Source of the DNA: Phoronis australis
Taxonomy: Eukaryota; Phoronida; Phoronidae
Direction: 5' to 3'
NCBI GenBank assembly: GCA_002633005.1
Contig: NMRA01000267.1
Span: 150,957-214,956 of the forward strand
Length of the DNA: 64,000 bases
Part shown: positions 1 to 12,000 of the stretch, piece after piece
Layout: every line of letters starts with the position of its first letter
Numbering within the stretch: position 1 is the stretch's first letter
Made by a program: the position numbers and the translations under genes
The notes under the pieces: model-generated
The model's database searches: none
Seen by the model: the letters and a program-made list of their open reading frames with translations, nothing else
Told to the model about the DNA's origin: nothing

Positions 1-1557
1 GAAGGCTGAGCCAGTCCAGTAAAAGCATTTCTATTACACTGGACTTTTTAGGAATCATCTTTCTCGGGTGGGGAATCGCGAACTTGTTTTTAACTGGCGA
101 TTGTTTCTCAAGCGAAACAACATTAGCACATTGTAACTTGTCCGCGCTCAACTATGCTGAATACATAAGTAAGAATGGAAGATGTTTAAGTGCTCAATAG
201 TGAAAGAACGATCCCATTCTGTGAACGACGACCGAGTTTCTGAAGTTTGCTACACAGATGGTAAACTAATCAAAGTCATAACTGTTACCACAGACAAGTG
301 CATTCCAAGACAGTTTTGTTAATTGTAGGTCCATGCATATGCGGTTATGCACTTTTAAGACATACTTCTCTTTTGTGGTACAACACAGAATGCTGAATCC
401 CAAGTGTGCTGAGTTTTGTAAAGAGTGCATTTTTATTTAGAGTCTGTCAACAGCACTGAATAGAGACCATTTCGAGTACGCCAGTTTGATAATTATCGGT
501 TTTGCTAGGAAATCTCAAAAGAAATTTCAATCGTCCGGCAGCCATGATGTTACTGACTGACCTTTCTAGCTTCATGTCGAATCACTAGAAGAGTTCCATG
601 GCGATATCCATGACTAACAAGATTGGAGGAAAGTGCAGTATCGATTTTCCGGCGAAGGGATTGCCAGCAACATTAATATATATATTCGGTTGGTTCGTAA
701 CTAACAGTTTCAAGCCATCGATTGAGCTGACGTGGTACAGATTTAGTCGCTGTTGCTTGGTTCAATCACCAGAACTTTTGCATGTCTCTTATTAAATCAA
801 AGCTAGTATAGTTACAAAACACTTTTACAAACCAACAGCGACCCGAACAGAATGTCATATGTCATACCGAAGTCCGCGTTCAGACCCAACTTCTGTTGAA
901 GGACATTTAAGCACTCACAATACGCATAAAAATTTTCGTGTGTGATAAAATGACAATTTCCTTCCGACTCACGACCTTATGATTGAAGTCAGGAAACAGG
1001 CTTACGAACTTAGACAACAGACTCAACAATATCCTTTCTGTGACAGCAGAGTGGTTTTTAACAACAGAACGAGTTAAATCAAACCAGTCTTGGAACGGTT
1101 GACTAATCCTGTCAAAACTGGTGACGTTTTATACTTTTGATTGGGGATGGAAAAGTTTTATGGCATGGTATGAAAAGGTTCGAGTCGACTGATTTTGAGT
1201 GGGTAATTGACTAACGTACGTTTTAGGTGGAAATTAGGAAATGCTCCATTAGTAAATGTCACAGAGATTAAAAATGTCAATATTTATCATGAACTTGAAT
1301 GCGGATCATAGCTACTCATTAACATTGGTGAAATGGTGACCGTTAATATTTCATCAACCCCGTTAAGCGCGGAGAATAGAACGAATTCATTATGTCACGA
1401 GAAGTCAGAAGAGACATAAAACCCATTGAACACAGCCACGTGGATAACTTTCTATATTCATTCCCTGTTGTTTTCAGCAACAACAAAATCAGATCTAGGT
1501 AAACTGGTTACTAGAACAGGCCAATAATTGAGCGTTACATGTTTGTCAGATTTACAG
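1..1557. other. upstream intron sequence, no gene recognised
   Basis: No convincing coding exon is visible here on either strand. The CDR2-like exon beginning at 1558 starts in phase 0 at the residues corresponding to about residue 29 of vertebrate CDR2, so a short exon for the N-terminus (in vertebrates an acidic segment with a WY motif) is expected upstream. I looked for it and did not find it, so it probably lies left of the window. The 65-codon open frame at 598-795 has no recognisable features. Confidence 0.5.
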
Positions 1558-3782
1558 TTAGCCGCCGAGATTGGGAAGACACTGCTTGAGCGCAACAAGG
1601 AATTAGAAACTCAACTTCACCACGCACAGCGACACTTGACGGACAAGTCTGCAGAAATTGAGGTTTGTGGCTACCGATTCTACTGATACAGTGTAAAGGA
1701 CCACACGTGAAATGTTTCCTGGAAGACCCATACCCAAACGAAATAGTTAAATATATAGGAAGATACGTTAAACGCGTAACACGAGTTTTGGGCATGTACT
1801 CCAAAAACTAAGCGTTCACGCGCTTTTTTCGTTGACATGTCGATTAATTTGTGTGAGGTATTTTCAGTACAGATTCACGTGAAAAACTGCATAACCAATC
1901 ATATACCCACACTGATATTTAAATACTGATCCACTATGTACCGGGTACCTGCAAGTGTATAGTTCACCCATCACCCTTACAGTTCCTTAATCACCAACTC
2001 GAAACACTGCGAGATCTGAACGAGTCTCGCGTGAAAGTCTTCGACGAGGTGGAAAAGCATGCGACTGAAACAGAGAAGGTGAACAATCGCCTGGCAAAGG
2101 AACTAACGGCAGAAAAAGAAAAATGCGACAGGTAAGTTGTCTAAATGGCGTTTGGAAAGTTGTCCTTCACGCATGAGTGAACTGTCCCAGCTGAAAAATG
2201 CCCGTTGTTGTCATACGGTAAGAATTCCGAGTGGAGTTTTGAAATTGGCCGTGAAGATTGTCTCGTGTCTGAATAATAGTTAGAGTCTTGGGCTCGTGCA
2301 AATCCAATTTCGCCGAGCTCGTCCTAAACTCTTCTGGTGTGGGGACGGGTGGAAACGGACAGCGTTGACCAAAATCATGCATTGAATGCAACACCCAACG
2401 AACGGAGTCTTCTCAGATTGTACAACTTAGGTTTCCAACAGTTATTCAGTTCCCATTCTGTTTTAGTCGGTTGTGTCAATTTTAGTGAGAACTGCCTTGG
2501 TCTGCTACGGCCCGTGGACATGTTCAGTGAAAGTAAGAGTCGCAATCACAGCTTTTTCGCAGGTTACTGCTCAAGTTGTAAGCACTGCCGCCATCTTCTG
2601 TAACGTCTCGAACACAGTGTGTTGTAACAAAATACAAAACAAGTAAGCAACTGACTTAATGCAATGTCTGCGGCAGCCTACAAAATGTTGCGATTGGGAG
2701 CCCGTGAATATGCATCGCTTAGGAAAGTGTTGAAGGAATTTGTCCAACCTTTTTATTGCCAAACTTTTTATTGCCAAAGTCAATGTCAGATCATTTTTAT
2801 TTTTAGATTAACGCGGAATCTTGAAATACTCGAAGAAAGGGCAGCTGAACTTGAAAATTCTCTACAGGAAATGAAGAACACGGAACGGCAGCGCGCGCAA
2901 CGGGAATCTCGTGTAAGAACTTCCAGCGTCCCAAGCATCACCGACGCCCTGAAATACGACAACTTCTGGCCGGTTGATATTCACGAACTCACGGGTTACA
3001 AAAAGTTGCAAAAGAACCCATACGAGTCCGAGATTATTCGTCTCCAACAAACTGTTAAACACTTGAAAGCTCAAAAGGCCGTGGAAGACAGGAAACGAAC
3101 AGACCTGGAATCAGAAATGAGTTCTATTGTTGAGGAAAACAACGAACTCCAGTATAAACTGAGAGATTACGGCCAAATGAAGAAGAGGGTTCTTAGTCTG
3201 GAAATGGAAGTTGACGAGCTCCATAAAACTGCTCGTAACAAATTCAACACAGAGATTGAGAATTCGGAAGCAATAAACAAAACAAATGTTGATCCAACGG
3301 CGGAGATGATTGCCGAGCATGACGATCCTCAAACAAACAGTGCAGAACTGCTGAAACTCAAAAACGGCGGCAGCGCTTACGGCAGCAGAGAATCGCTCAA
3401 CAAAGCTGGATTACAATCGCATGATTCTCCGAACAGCCAGGCGGCTTTTCTGCCGGGCGAATCTCTGCTGAGCGAATTAAACGCGCAATACATGTTTCTT
3501 GTTCGAAAGTACGAAGCAATGTTGGAAGCGAAGCGAAACTCCACCGTTAGCACGGCAACCGATGCCGAGCCCAAACCCACCCTTGCTTCTACCGAGAGCC
3601 AAGCGAGCACAGTTACATCTCACCGGGAATGTCAAACATCGAGGAACTTCCAGCTGGAGTACAATCTGGAGAAGAAAACCAAGTCATTCGACTATGATAA
3701 AGACCCACCCGAGTACAGGAAGATATTTAAAGAAATATTCGAAACTCTGAGAAAAACTTCTGCCATCTGCGAAGAAAAATGA
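1558..3782 (+). CDS. CDR2: CDR2/CDR2L-like coiled-coil protein, 3' three exons (5' partial)
   Basis: Exons 1558-1662, 1983-2131 and 2807-3782 (stop TGA 3780-3782) splice in frame to 409 residues; vertebrate CDR2 and CDR2L have about 455-465, so roughly 28 N-terminal residues are missing. Exon 1558-1662 reads LAAEIGKTLLERNKELE..., aligning residue for residue over 35 codons with the CDR2 segment LAAELGKTLLDRNTELE. The middle is heptad-rich coiled coil. Later family blocks are KNPYESEIIRLQQTVKHLKA, SLLSELNAQYMFLVRKYEAM and the C-terminal PPEYRKIFKEIFETLRKT. CDR2 proteins are cytoplasmic coiled-coil scaffolds: vertebrate CDR2 is the Yo paraneoplastic antigen and binds MYC, and the fly relative centrocortin acts at centrosomes. 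The donor at 1663 (GTTTGT) is weak and that at 2132 (GTAAGT) is strong. An open frame extends left from 2807 to 2664 but runs through the intron. Whether this is orthologous to CDR2, CDR2L or the pre-duplication ancestor cannot be decided here; the last is likely in an invertebrate. Confidence 0.9.
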
Positions 3783-4100
3783 GGTCTTGTAGGAGTGCGG
3801 ACCTTTCTCTCATTCAAGAGTAAAACGTAGCCTTAACATTGTAATGCGACCATGTGCAATATCCCAGGCAGTTGTTCCTGACCTATCAATACTCTCGTCT
3901 CCATTACGCACGAATGCCTTAGCAAATGACACACCAGTCAAGAACAGCGTCCGAATGACCTCCAACCACAACTGAAGTGGAAATGGCATAAACCTATTTT
4001 GTGTATGTTCTGTTTTTCGTTTATATTTAGACGGTGTACTGAGTTGTCTTTCTTTTACTATATGTTTTAATGGTGCTTTATTTTAAAAACGAATTTATGT

Positions 4101-4106
4101 AATAAA
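4101..4106 (+). terminator. polyadenylation signal AATAAA of the CDR2-like gene
   Basis: Canonical AATAAA 319 bp after the CDR2-like stop codon, followed by A-rich sequence. It gives a 3' UTR of about 340 bases and is the first good hexamer downstream. Confidence 0.65.
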
Positions 4107-5451
4107 CCTACACAAACAAAAATAGACAAAACCTCATTTTTGTAATACTCTTGGTACAAAATTTAATAAGGATTTTAACATTAGTTGCTGGTGGTCACTA
4201 GAACAAAAGAACTTGGAACTTGTCCATACAGGGCATGTACAAACTAACTTGTTTGAAAATCCACAACAGAGTGCAGAAAAGTGGTTCCAACTCAACCACG
4301 GCAGTCGTAGTTGCTTTGCCAACAGGAAAATCACTGGCACTCATTTCAGCGAATGAGTGGAAGGCTATGTTGAGAACCCACAATTTGTACTGAAATTTTG
4401 CTGTTTCTTACCTGTGATCAATGCTAATAACTTCCAAGTTCATCACATCCAACAAAAATCCCCAGGGTTGAAATTTACACAAAACTATCCTTCAGCAAAA
4501 ATTGATGTTCAACAAAAACGCTATTCTCAAAAGTAATCTAACATTCCCTTAATATACAAATTGCTTAAAACTATAGCCATCGCTACAGAGCAAAGCCTGC
4601 ACTAGCGACATATAAAACAAACAGAATTAACACTCTTCAAAAATGATTTATTGAGTTTCTCACCTTATAAAGAAGTGTTTTCTTTGCTGGTGAAAATTTG
4701 AAACTTCATTTAAATCAGAAAAAGTGACATTACCCTTTTCTCAATGAGCTACCAACAAATAAATAAAGCGAGTCAGTTGTGCTATTGGTCGCATTCCTTA
4801 AGGATACCTTTGGGTACCAAGGTTACTCACCTCTCACCAACAGGACAATGATAAAACTAATGTTCCTGAACACCTGTAGTTCCATACACAACAATCCATA
4901 ATTAATGAGTACTCAATCACTTTTCTGACTAAAACCTTTGGGTTGCTTCATAAGACTTTTCACCAGTGAGATGCAATCATGGAGATATCTTGATTTAGGC
5001 AATGGAAATGATGAAAACTGTGTGCTTAATACCATCAAATAAACCATTTTCAATGACAATTCAACTAGTCACACAATCATTTGCAGCGGCGGCCATGTTC
5101 AAATAATGTCAGGGCGGCGCTCCGGAGAGCAAATCTCTAGCAAGAAAACATAGATCATATAAAATCATGTTTCTCAAGATTGGTTAGCTAGGCTGGAGTG
5201 TAAAATTATGGAACACAGCTGTAAATAAACACACTGTTTCTCTACATAAATCAAGTGTCTCAAAACCATACTTGCATTATTAAAAATCGTGAAGTTCAAC
5301 TGTTGTGTCTTTGAATACCAAGCACAAAACACTAAAAGTTGTCCTGAACATGGACTATGACAGGGGCTCTAATGCAGATGACTTACAAATGCAACACACA
5401 TGACAAAAACGACAACACAGTTTCCACTTCTCAACAAAGGCTTATAGTACA

Positions 5452-5688
5452 GTAAAATCTCACCAATTTCGGACAAAAATAATTGCCAAAAATGACATTT
5501 TTCATTTTACAAGATCTCCAAACATTATTGTGAATGACCACATAGTTTCAAAACTTTGTAGCTGTAACACATAACTTGATGAAGGAAAAGCATTTACAAT
5601 AATTTGGTGCTGCATGTTTCATTGAAAAAAGATAAAACAAAATTTCATTATCCAGCCATTATTGTTTCCTAAATTGGTGAGATTTTAC
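5452..5688. mobile_element. MITE with 21-bp terminal inverted repeats
   Basis: GTAAAATCTCACCAATTTCGG at 5452-5472 is matched in inverse orientation at 5668-5688 with 20 of 21 bases identical. The 237-bp unit has no coding capacity. A piece of the left half, with the same ATTTCGGACAAAAATAATTGCC core, recurs at about 50886-50912 in a CLCN7 intron, so this is a dispersed family. Confidence 0.7.
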
Positions 5689-6006
5689 CCTTGAAGAAAA
5701 TTATTTGCAAATCAAAAATCTCTTCAAATCAGATGCTAACTCCCTGTGAACACCATTCAACTGTCCCTGTACAGGAAATTTGTTCCTTGCAGTGTACTTT
5801 CCGTCTTTAACAATTATGCCAGGCAACTGACACAGAGCAGGAAAGTAACATTCTTTAGGGCACACCTACAAGGCCGACCTTTTTTTGTGAGCACATCATC
5901 TGAACCACCAAGCTGAGTAGACACTTGGAATGTTCTAATCTCCTCTGCGACATACTTGCTTTGTCCTGATGGTTTTATTGCACTTATTACTGGAATGTGC
6001 CTTACA

Positions 6007-9000
6007 CTATGGCTCTGTTCCCTTGAGATACCACATGAGGCCTTTGGTGACACAGTAGTCCTACAAAGAAGCAAATCTCTATGTACTACATGATCAACCA
6101 AATTAGACCTGGACTAGACCTAACCCAAGTCTTCATTGAAAAATGGCTACACTAAAAATTTATTTTTGGATGAACGCACAAGTCGAAATTGCAAATATAG
6201 GATATTTGTTCTAGCTGAAAGGATTTTACAAAAAACAATAATGGACTCAGGAGATATCCCTCTATGCTCAACAGGTACTTATAGCACCATGTCTTTGATG
6301 GTTTAAACATAACTCGACAGGTACTTATAGCAAAATGTCTTTGATGGTTTAACCATAACGAGATATAACGTAAAAGTTTTTATTTAAAAAAGTTTCAGTA
6401 AAATTGGCGGGGGAGTTAGATTGCTACTAATGTAACTTTCTTGCACATGAAAACTTGACTTAAAAACATAGTAACGTGACAATAATAAAGACATAGTAGT
6501 AAGGATATTTTTAGAATCCTCGATCTTTCTCCTTTCAGAAAATATATACTTCTATGGTTGACAAAGCAAAGTTCTTTCGATATTTAACTTAGAGTTGAGG
6601 TCATTTATTAAGGTCCTTGATAACCTTAAGAGGAACTGGTGCAGAATACTGACTTAGGAATAAATTGCAGAGTAAAATAAGAATGAACACAGAACTTCAA
6701 GAAAATAAACACATTGAATTGTAACCGAGACCATGGATCCTTAATTCCATAATGCTTCACAAACGCAACACAGCGAAGGTAACTACCTTTTGCAATTTCT
6801 TGATTTCACTGTCTGTCAACGTTGTGTTGAACTCTTCTTCAATCCTCTTTTTAAAAGCAACACTCTTTATTCTGTGGTGTGTCGTGAACATTGATACCAA
6901 GAGGCCCCTGTATTGATCATATTTATCACCCAGTTTTGGCAAAACAAAGACAGGTTCGGCTGGAGCACTTGCTGGCCACTGAAATACAAGAAACATTCTG
7001 TCAGGTCTTTGCCCTTCACAACAAAGGAATGGGTTCAACTTACAACGAAAAAAGTTATTAGAGTTCAAAACTGACTGATTAACTTCCGCAAACATTATTT
7101 TGTGACAGAAAGATAACAACCACTTTGTGATGAACTAAGAGCTTTTTGAAAATTGGTTGGCTCAGGTAATGCTACTCACACCACACAAAACTCTATTGCG
7201 TACTGTACAGCTTCACACATGCTGTAAGATGGATTTTTCAAAGCATGTAATTGCATATATGATAATCATGAAAACAAGCCACGTACTTTTACTGTCTGAT
7301 AAACATGGACTATTTTCAATAGCATCTGGTGTAAAACCAACCTCATTTTGAAATTGTACGTCATGTCGCATATACAAAGCATGAAACTTACAAAAAGGTA
7401 CACACCACATTGAGAAACGCAATCTACCAAAACTATCAAAATACACAGAACTTTAAACTCAAGTGTGTTCTAAGCAGTTTCTCAAAAATTCACTTAAGGC
7501 TATGCAATACCCAAGAAAAAATTACAAATTTGGCCAACCTCAGAACATATCTCAAAAAATGGGTTATTGGATTCCTATGAAACTTTCAAATACTATGGGT
7601 TATGCAGTTCTCCAACACGGTGTTAGGAATTGTTTTTCAACTTTGTATGAGGAGCAACCAAAAATTGAACTTCTATGATTTCATAACAATAAAAATTAGA
7701 AAACTGTAACTGTGCTTTTTTGACATTTCATCTTGAACATTTATATCGAATGAAATTTGGTCATGCTATCAATACTGTTGCTTTACTATCAATGTACCTT
7801 CCGTTTTGCTAAATTTTACTACAAACACATGGTCATGTGACCCAATTTATGGCAGACTGATAGAGAGTAAAAAAATCAAATTTTACAGCCATTCTACTTT
7901 CAGAAAATATGTACTTTTACTGAGCTTTTTGATAGAGTACAGATCTACCAATAAGGTCCTACATATTAATCTTAAAAGTTCCTATATCACATTGACAGCA
8001 TTATGGCAGTTCTACTCTCTGCAATTATACGAGGTTCACAACCACAGCTTTCTTAAGTTCAAATTTCTGAGAAAAATTCCTCATCACATTCATTAAGAAC
8101 TGATCAGCAATTGACTCTCACAGCAAAAAGCAGAAATCTGTTTTCATGACCAATAAATACAAACCATTAATTCAGCACAATGCCTCTCCTACCTTGTCTC
8201 CAAGCTTTTGCCCCCCGGCCTCCATCACAGTCTGTTCTAGCAGCTTAGTAGAAACCCCACTGCCTAGCACATGCCCAGGGGGACACTCCATCAGCCGCAA
8301 GCTGAACAGTTTCTTCAGCTCACTCAGTGATAGCACCATTCGACTGCGCAGCTTGTCGCTCATAAACTTCATTAGCTCAAGTTTCAGCTCTGTTGAGGCT
8401 GGAGCCGATGTCTCTATACTGCCATTGGACAAACAGTCCGCAGTGGACGGAGATTCAGAAACATTATTCGCTGTAGTGTCAGAGCCATCACCACCTACGC
8501 TACTGCTGCCCCCAGCACTGCCACTATGAGATCGCGATCGTTTGCACACTTTTTGATCAGACTTCTTATGAATTTTTTCAGTGTCTGTGTCACTTATGTC
8601 TGATCGGTCACTCGACTTAGTCCTTGAGCGAGACGTGGTGCGCCTCCTCTTGGGCTTATCACATTGTTTCATTTCATGGTCATCGTCACCTGAATGGATA
8701 CACACATCACGTGAGTACAGTTTTCAAAAACTTAGCAGATGATTTCAGCTTAAAGTGGAATGCCAACACTTTTAATGTTACCTTTAATGAAAATACAGAT
8801 CCTTGTCGAGGCCAAAAACATTACGTACCATTCTCCTGGAGTGTAAATACCAAGAAATTTCCAGCATCAGGATCTAACCTAGAATCACGTTCGATTAAAC
8901 TTGTCAAGCAAGCCTTTTGTGTTGGTACACAATATATGGTTAAGCTGGTCAGAGCTTACAGTCACACGAAGGAATCAACAGGTGAAAGTTAAGTCTAAAT

Positions 9001-12000
9001 TCTCGTTAACCTACATTCGAAGTTTATTGGAGAGACTATTTCATACAAAACACACCTGCTTCACGACATTTGTTGAAAGCCGTTTGCAAATAGTATATTT
9101 AAATATCGGTTGGTGCCAGGTGCGCGGTTTGCAATGTAATTGCTGGACTACGTGAGCTTATCAGATGAAAGCAAACAATAAGAGAACTGTACTATGTGAA
9201 CAATGGTTTGCTACTGTCAAGTGGTAACAACACGGCTGTATCCAGACTGGCTGACCAGTCAGTTGGGATACTCATTTCACTGCCACGAGCTGTGTCAGTA
9301 ATGCGGTATTTTTTGGTTGTACTCTTTTGAACAAAGATAATCCATCCGAGACAGGCAAAATTGATGTGGGATTTATGTTTTTATTCATTGCTTGACAAAT
9401 CATGGCATTTCAAACCTTGCTTGCTACATTGTGGTGCAATCAAATTTATTGTATATTACGTCATATCTTACAACTAACTTTTTTTATTCTGGCCAGAGCT
9501 GCAGCTAGCAAGATAAGATAAACAAGTTAAAAAGGACAACCAAGCATACTAACTCACTTTACTTGGACGTTCGAATGGTGAACAGGGCGTAACTGAGAAG
9601 TCAAAATATGAGTCAGCCCTGCTGCAGGGCAGAGTCAGCCAGGCTTGTTGCAGGGCAGAGTCAGCCAGGGAATGTTTTAAAGTCTTTGGGTGGTTATACC
9701 TTAAGTTAATATTATCACAAATCAGGGAGTTTCCTGTCAACACGTACATTCAGTAATTTTGCTTAAATTGTCTATTATTAGAATACGTACATATTCCTGA
9801 TGTAAGATTGCGAGACAACTGTTGGTATTTCAGTTCCCACACCTTCTCTTGTCGCTCAACAACTTCGGGGTATCTGCAATAGCACAGCAATTAAAGACAT
9901 AGTCCCAAGGTTAAACAAACAATGGCACAGTCGAGGTATGATTCCAAGGTTAAACACTCATATGATTATGATTTGATAAGTTGTACAGCTGAAAGAAACC
10001 AGCTTAAGGTTGTGCATATAATTGAAAACCTGTCAATTATATGCACGACCTTAAACTGGTTACTTTGAACCTACTTATGTTTGAACATTGCAACATTTTA
10101 TGTACTTTGAATATTTGTTTATGAGTTGAAAAGGCCAACGCTTCTCTCTTAAACTACAAATCTTTCATTAACTGGGAGTCTTAGTAATCTACAATTTTAG
10201 AGTCCAAACTGGAGAAAGTCTCATTGACAGGGGCCATCCTTTCTAGGACATCCTTGCTAGGGCATCCTTGCTAGGGCATCCTTGCTAAGGCATCCATTTG
10301 GATGCCCAGGACATAGGCTGCACGAAGGCCCATCTGTATCAATTATTGTGGTCAGCTGTAGTGAATTATAGTAACAGAACAGTTCCATTACAGTTCTTCA
10401 TTAACACTAAGTTGATTAAAAACACAACTGCATTTTAGGCTGGATAGCTTCACAGATACTGTAGACAGAATACAAGCCCGTGTCTGTGAAGTTGTCCAGC
10501 AGACAATCAGGGCTTGGAATGACCCATGACAAAAAGAGGAAATTTTTACGACCCTAAATACACATGTCAATCTAAACCATACCTCAACAGATCGAAAGTA
10601 AACATTTGTATCACAAGATGCCGTTACTATGTCGTGTTGGCAAAACGCACTCTTAAGCAGTACCTGACATCTATTTCAGCAACAACAATGAAGGCAATTA
10701 GATGCAACAAAAGATATTTTTGAAATTAAAATAAAGATGATGAAAATTTTGCAGTGTGAGTAGCAGGAGCTTATTCTTGATTTGCTGCAGGGAGACGTAT
10801 AGAATTATTTTCAATTCTTATAATTACGATCATGCAAAATTACAAAAAAAATTGAAAATCGATCCATAGATTATCTAGAAAGCCTGAAATACATACAATT
10901 CCAACAAACAATTTAATTCCAACCCAAATGGAAAAAAGTCAAGATGAAAACCTGTGGCTCATACCCCAACAGTTAGCATGGAAAAATGAAAGTCAAAAAT
11001 AATATACTTTAAAGGCAAAGGCAACCTTTTCATGTCTTTTTAGCAAAAATAAGGTTCACTGGTTATCCCAGACATATTTTCCCCTTAATTACAGCTTTTC
11101 GTAATTTGATTAATTATTCGTTCTCTACTCCGGAAGTGACGTTTTGGGAGGCAAGAATTTCCCACCTATTTCTTTTCGTACAGTCTGACTGTGAGAGCTG
11201 CCCAGTCGGTCATTGTTCTATCTCGCAGTTTTGATCAGTTCGGTCATCGTGTGCTGATGTTGCGTACTGGGATGTACTCATTATCGTCCCACGGACAGAG
11301 GAACAACTGCCCCACTTGCCCGAGTGTCCCGCGACACACTCCCACTGAGAGTGACTAGAGCACACAAACTGCTTACACCACCCCGTGTGACACCCTCGCC
11401 ACACACCTGGCACCTTCTAAATAGCTCCAATACTTTAGACAAGTCCACAATAAACTTATCAAAGTTTGGCTCACCGATCTGTTCATTGAACGACGAACTG
11501 TCCTCTTCACTGGGTGTTGAGTGGGGCCTGTATTCACTCCCACTACTCAATATCGTAGCAGGGCTGCTTACAGGCTTTGGGCCATAATGAGTACATCCCG
11601 GTAGGCAGCAACAGTGTGGCATGTTGACTGACTCGTAAACAAAAGCAAAGCATGACTGAACTTATGACAACCGAGGTAGATCTATGACTGACTCATCAAT
11701 GCTCATATAGTCAGACTACGGGAAAAGAAATTGGCGCGAAATCCTTGCCTCCTAAAATGTCACTTCCGGAGTAGAAAACGAATGATTAATCAAAATACCA
11801 AAAGCTGTAATTAAGTGGAAAATATGTCTGGGATAATCAACGAACCTTATTTTTGCTAAAAATGACATGAAAATAGGTTGCCTTCACCTTTAAACTATAG
11901 AATGCATCAAGCACAATCCTAAGTTGGCCAAACTTTTCAGTTTCAAACAGGAATTACAGGAGTTAATTGTTCATAAGCTACGCTGGTGTAGAAGAAACTA

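Larger units (their letters stand above)
3783..6006. other. convergent intergenic region between CDR2-like and POLR3E
   Basis: Holds the CDR2-like 3' UTR (to about 4125), the POLR3E 3' UTR read from the other strand, and a small inverted-repeat element at 5452-5688. A reverse-strand AATAAA lies at 5974-5979, only 28 bases past the POLR3E stop; it may or may not be the used signal. Several open frames on the minus strand (4134-4383, 5814-6101) are not supported as genes. Confidence 0.6.

Noticed and set aside
598-795. 65-codon frame near the left edge as a possible CDR2 first exon
   Set aside because: Lacks the acidic WY-containing segment expected and has no donor in phase with 1558.
2664-2806. 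In-frame N-terminal extension of the CDR2-like last exon starting at an ATG
   Set aside because: Acceptor TTTTTAG at 2800-2806 joins exon 1983-2131 in phase with coiled-coil homology; the extension is intronic.
5700-5856. Minus-strand frame after TTGTAG reading VCPKECYFPALCQLPGIIV..., considered as the last POLR3E exon
   Set aside because: The exon at 6007-6060 matches the family C-terminus (YCVTKGLMWYLKG) with a stop and correct phase, so this frame is in the 3' UTR.
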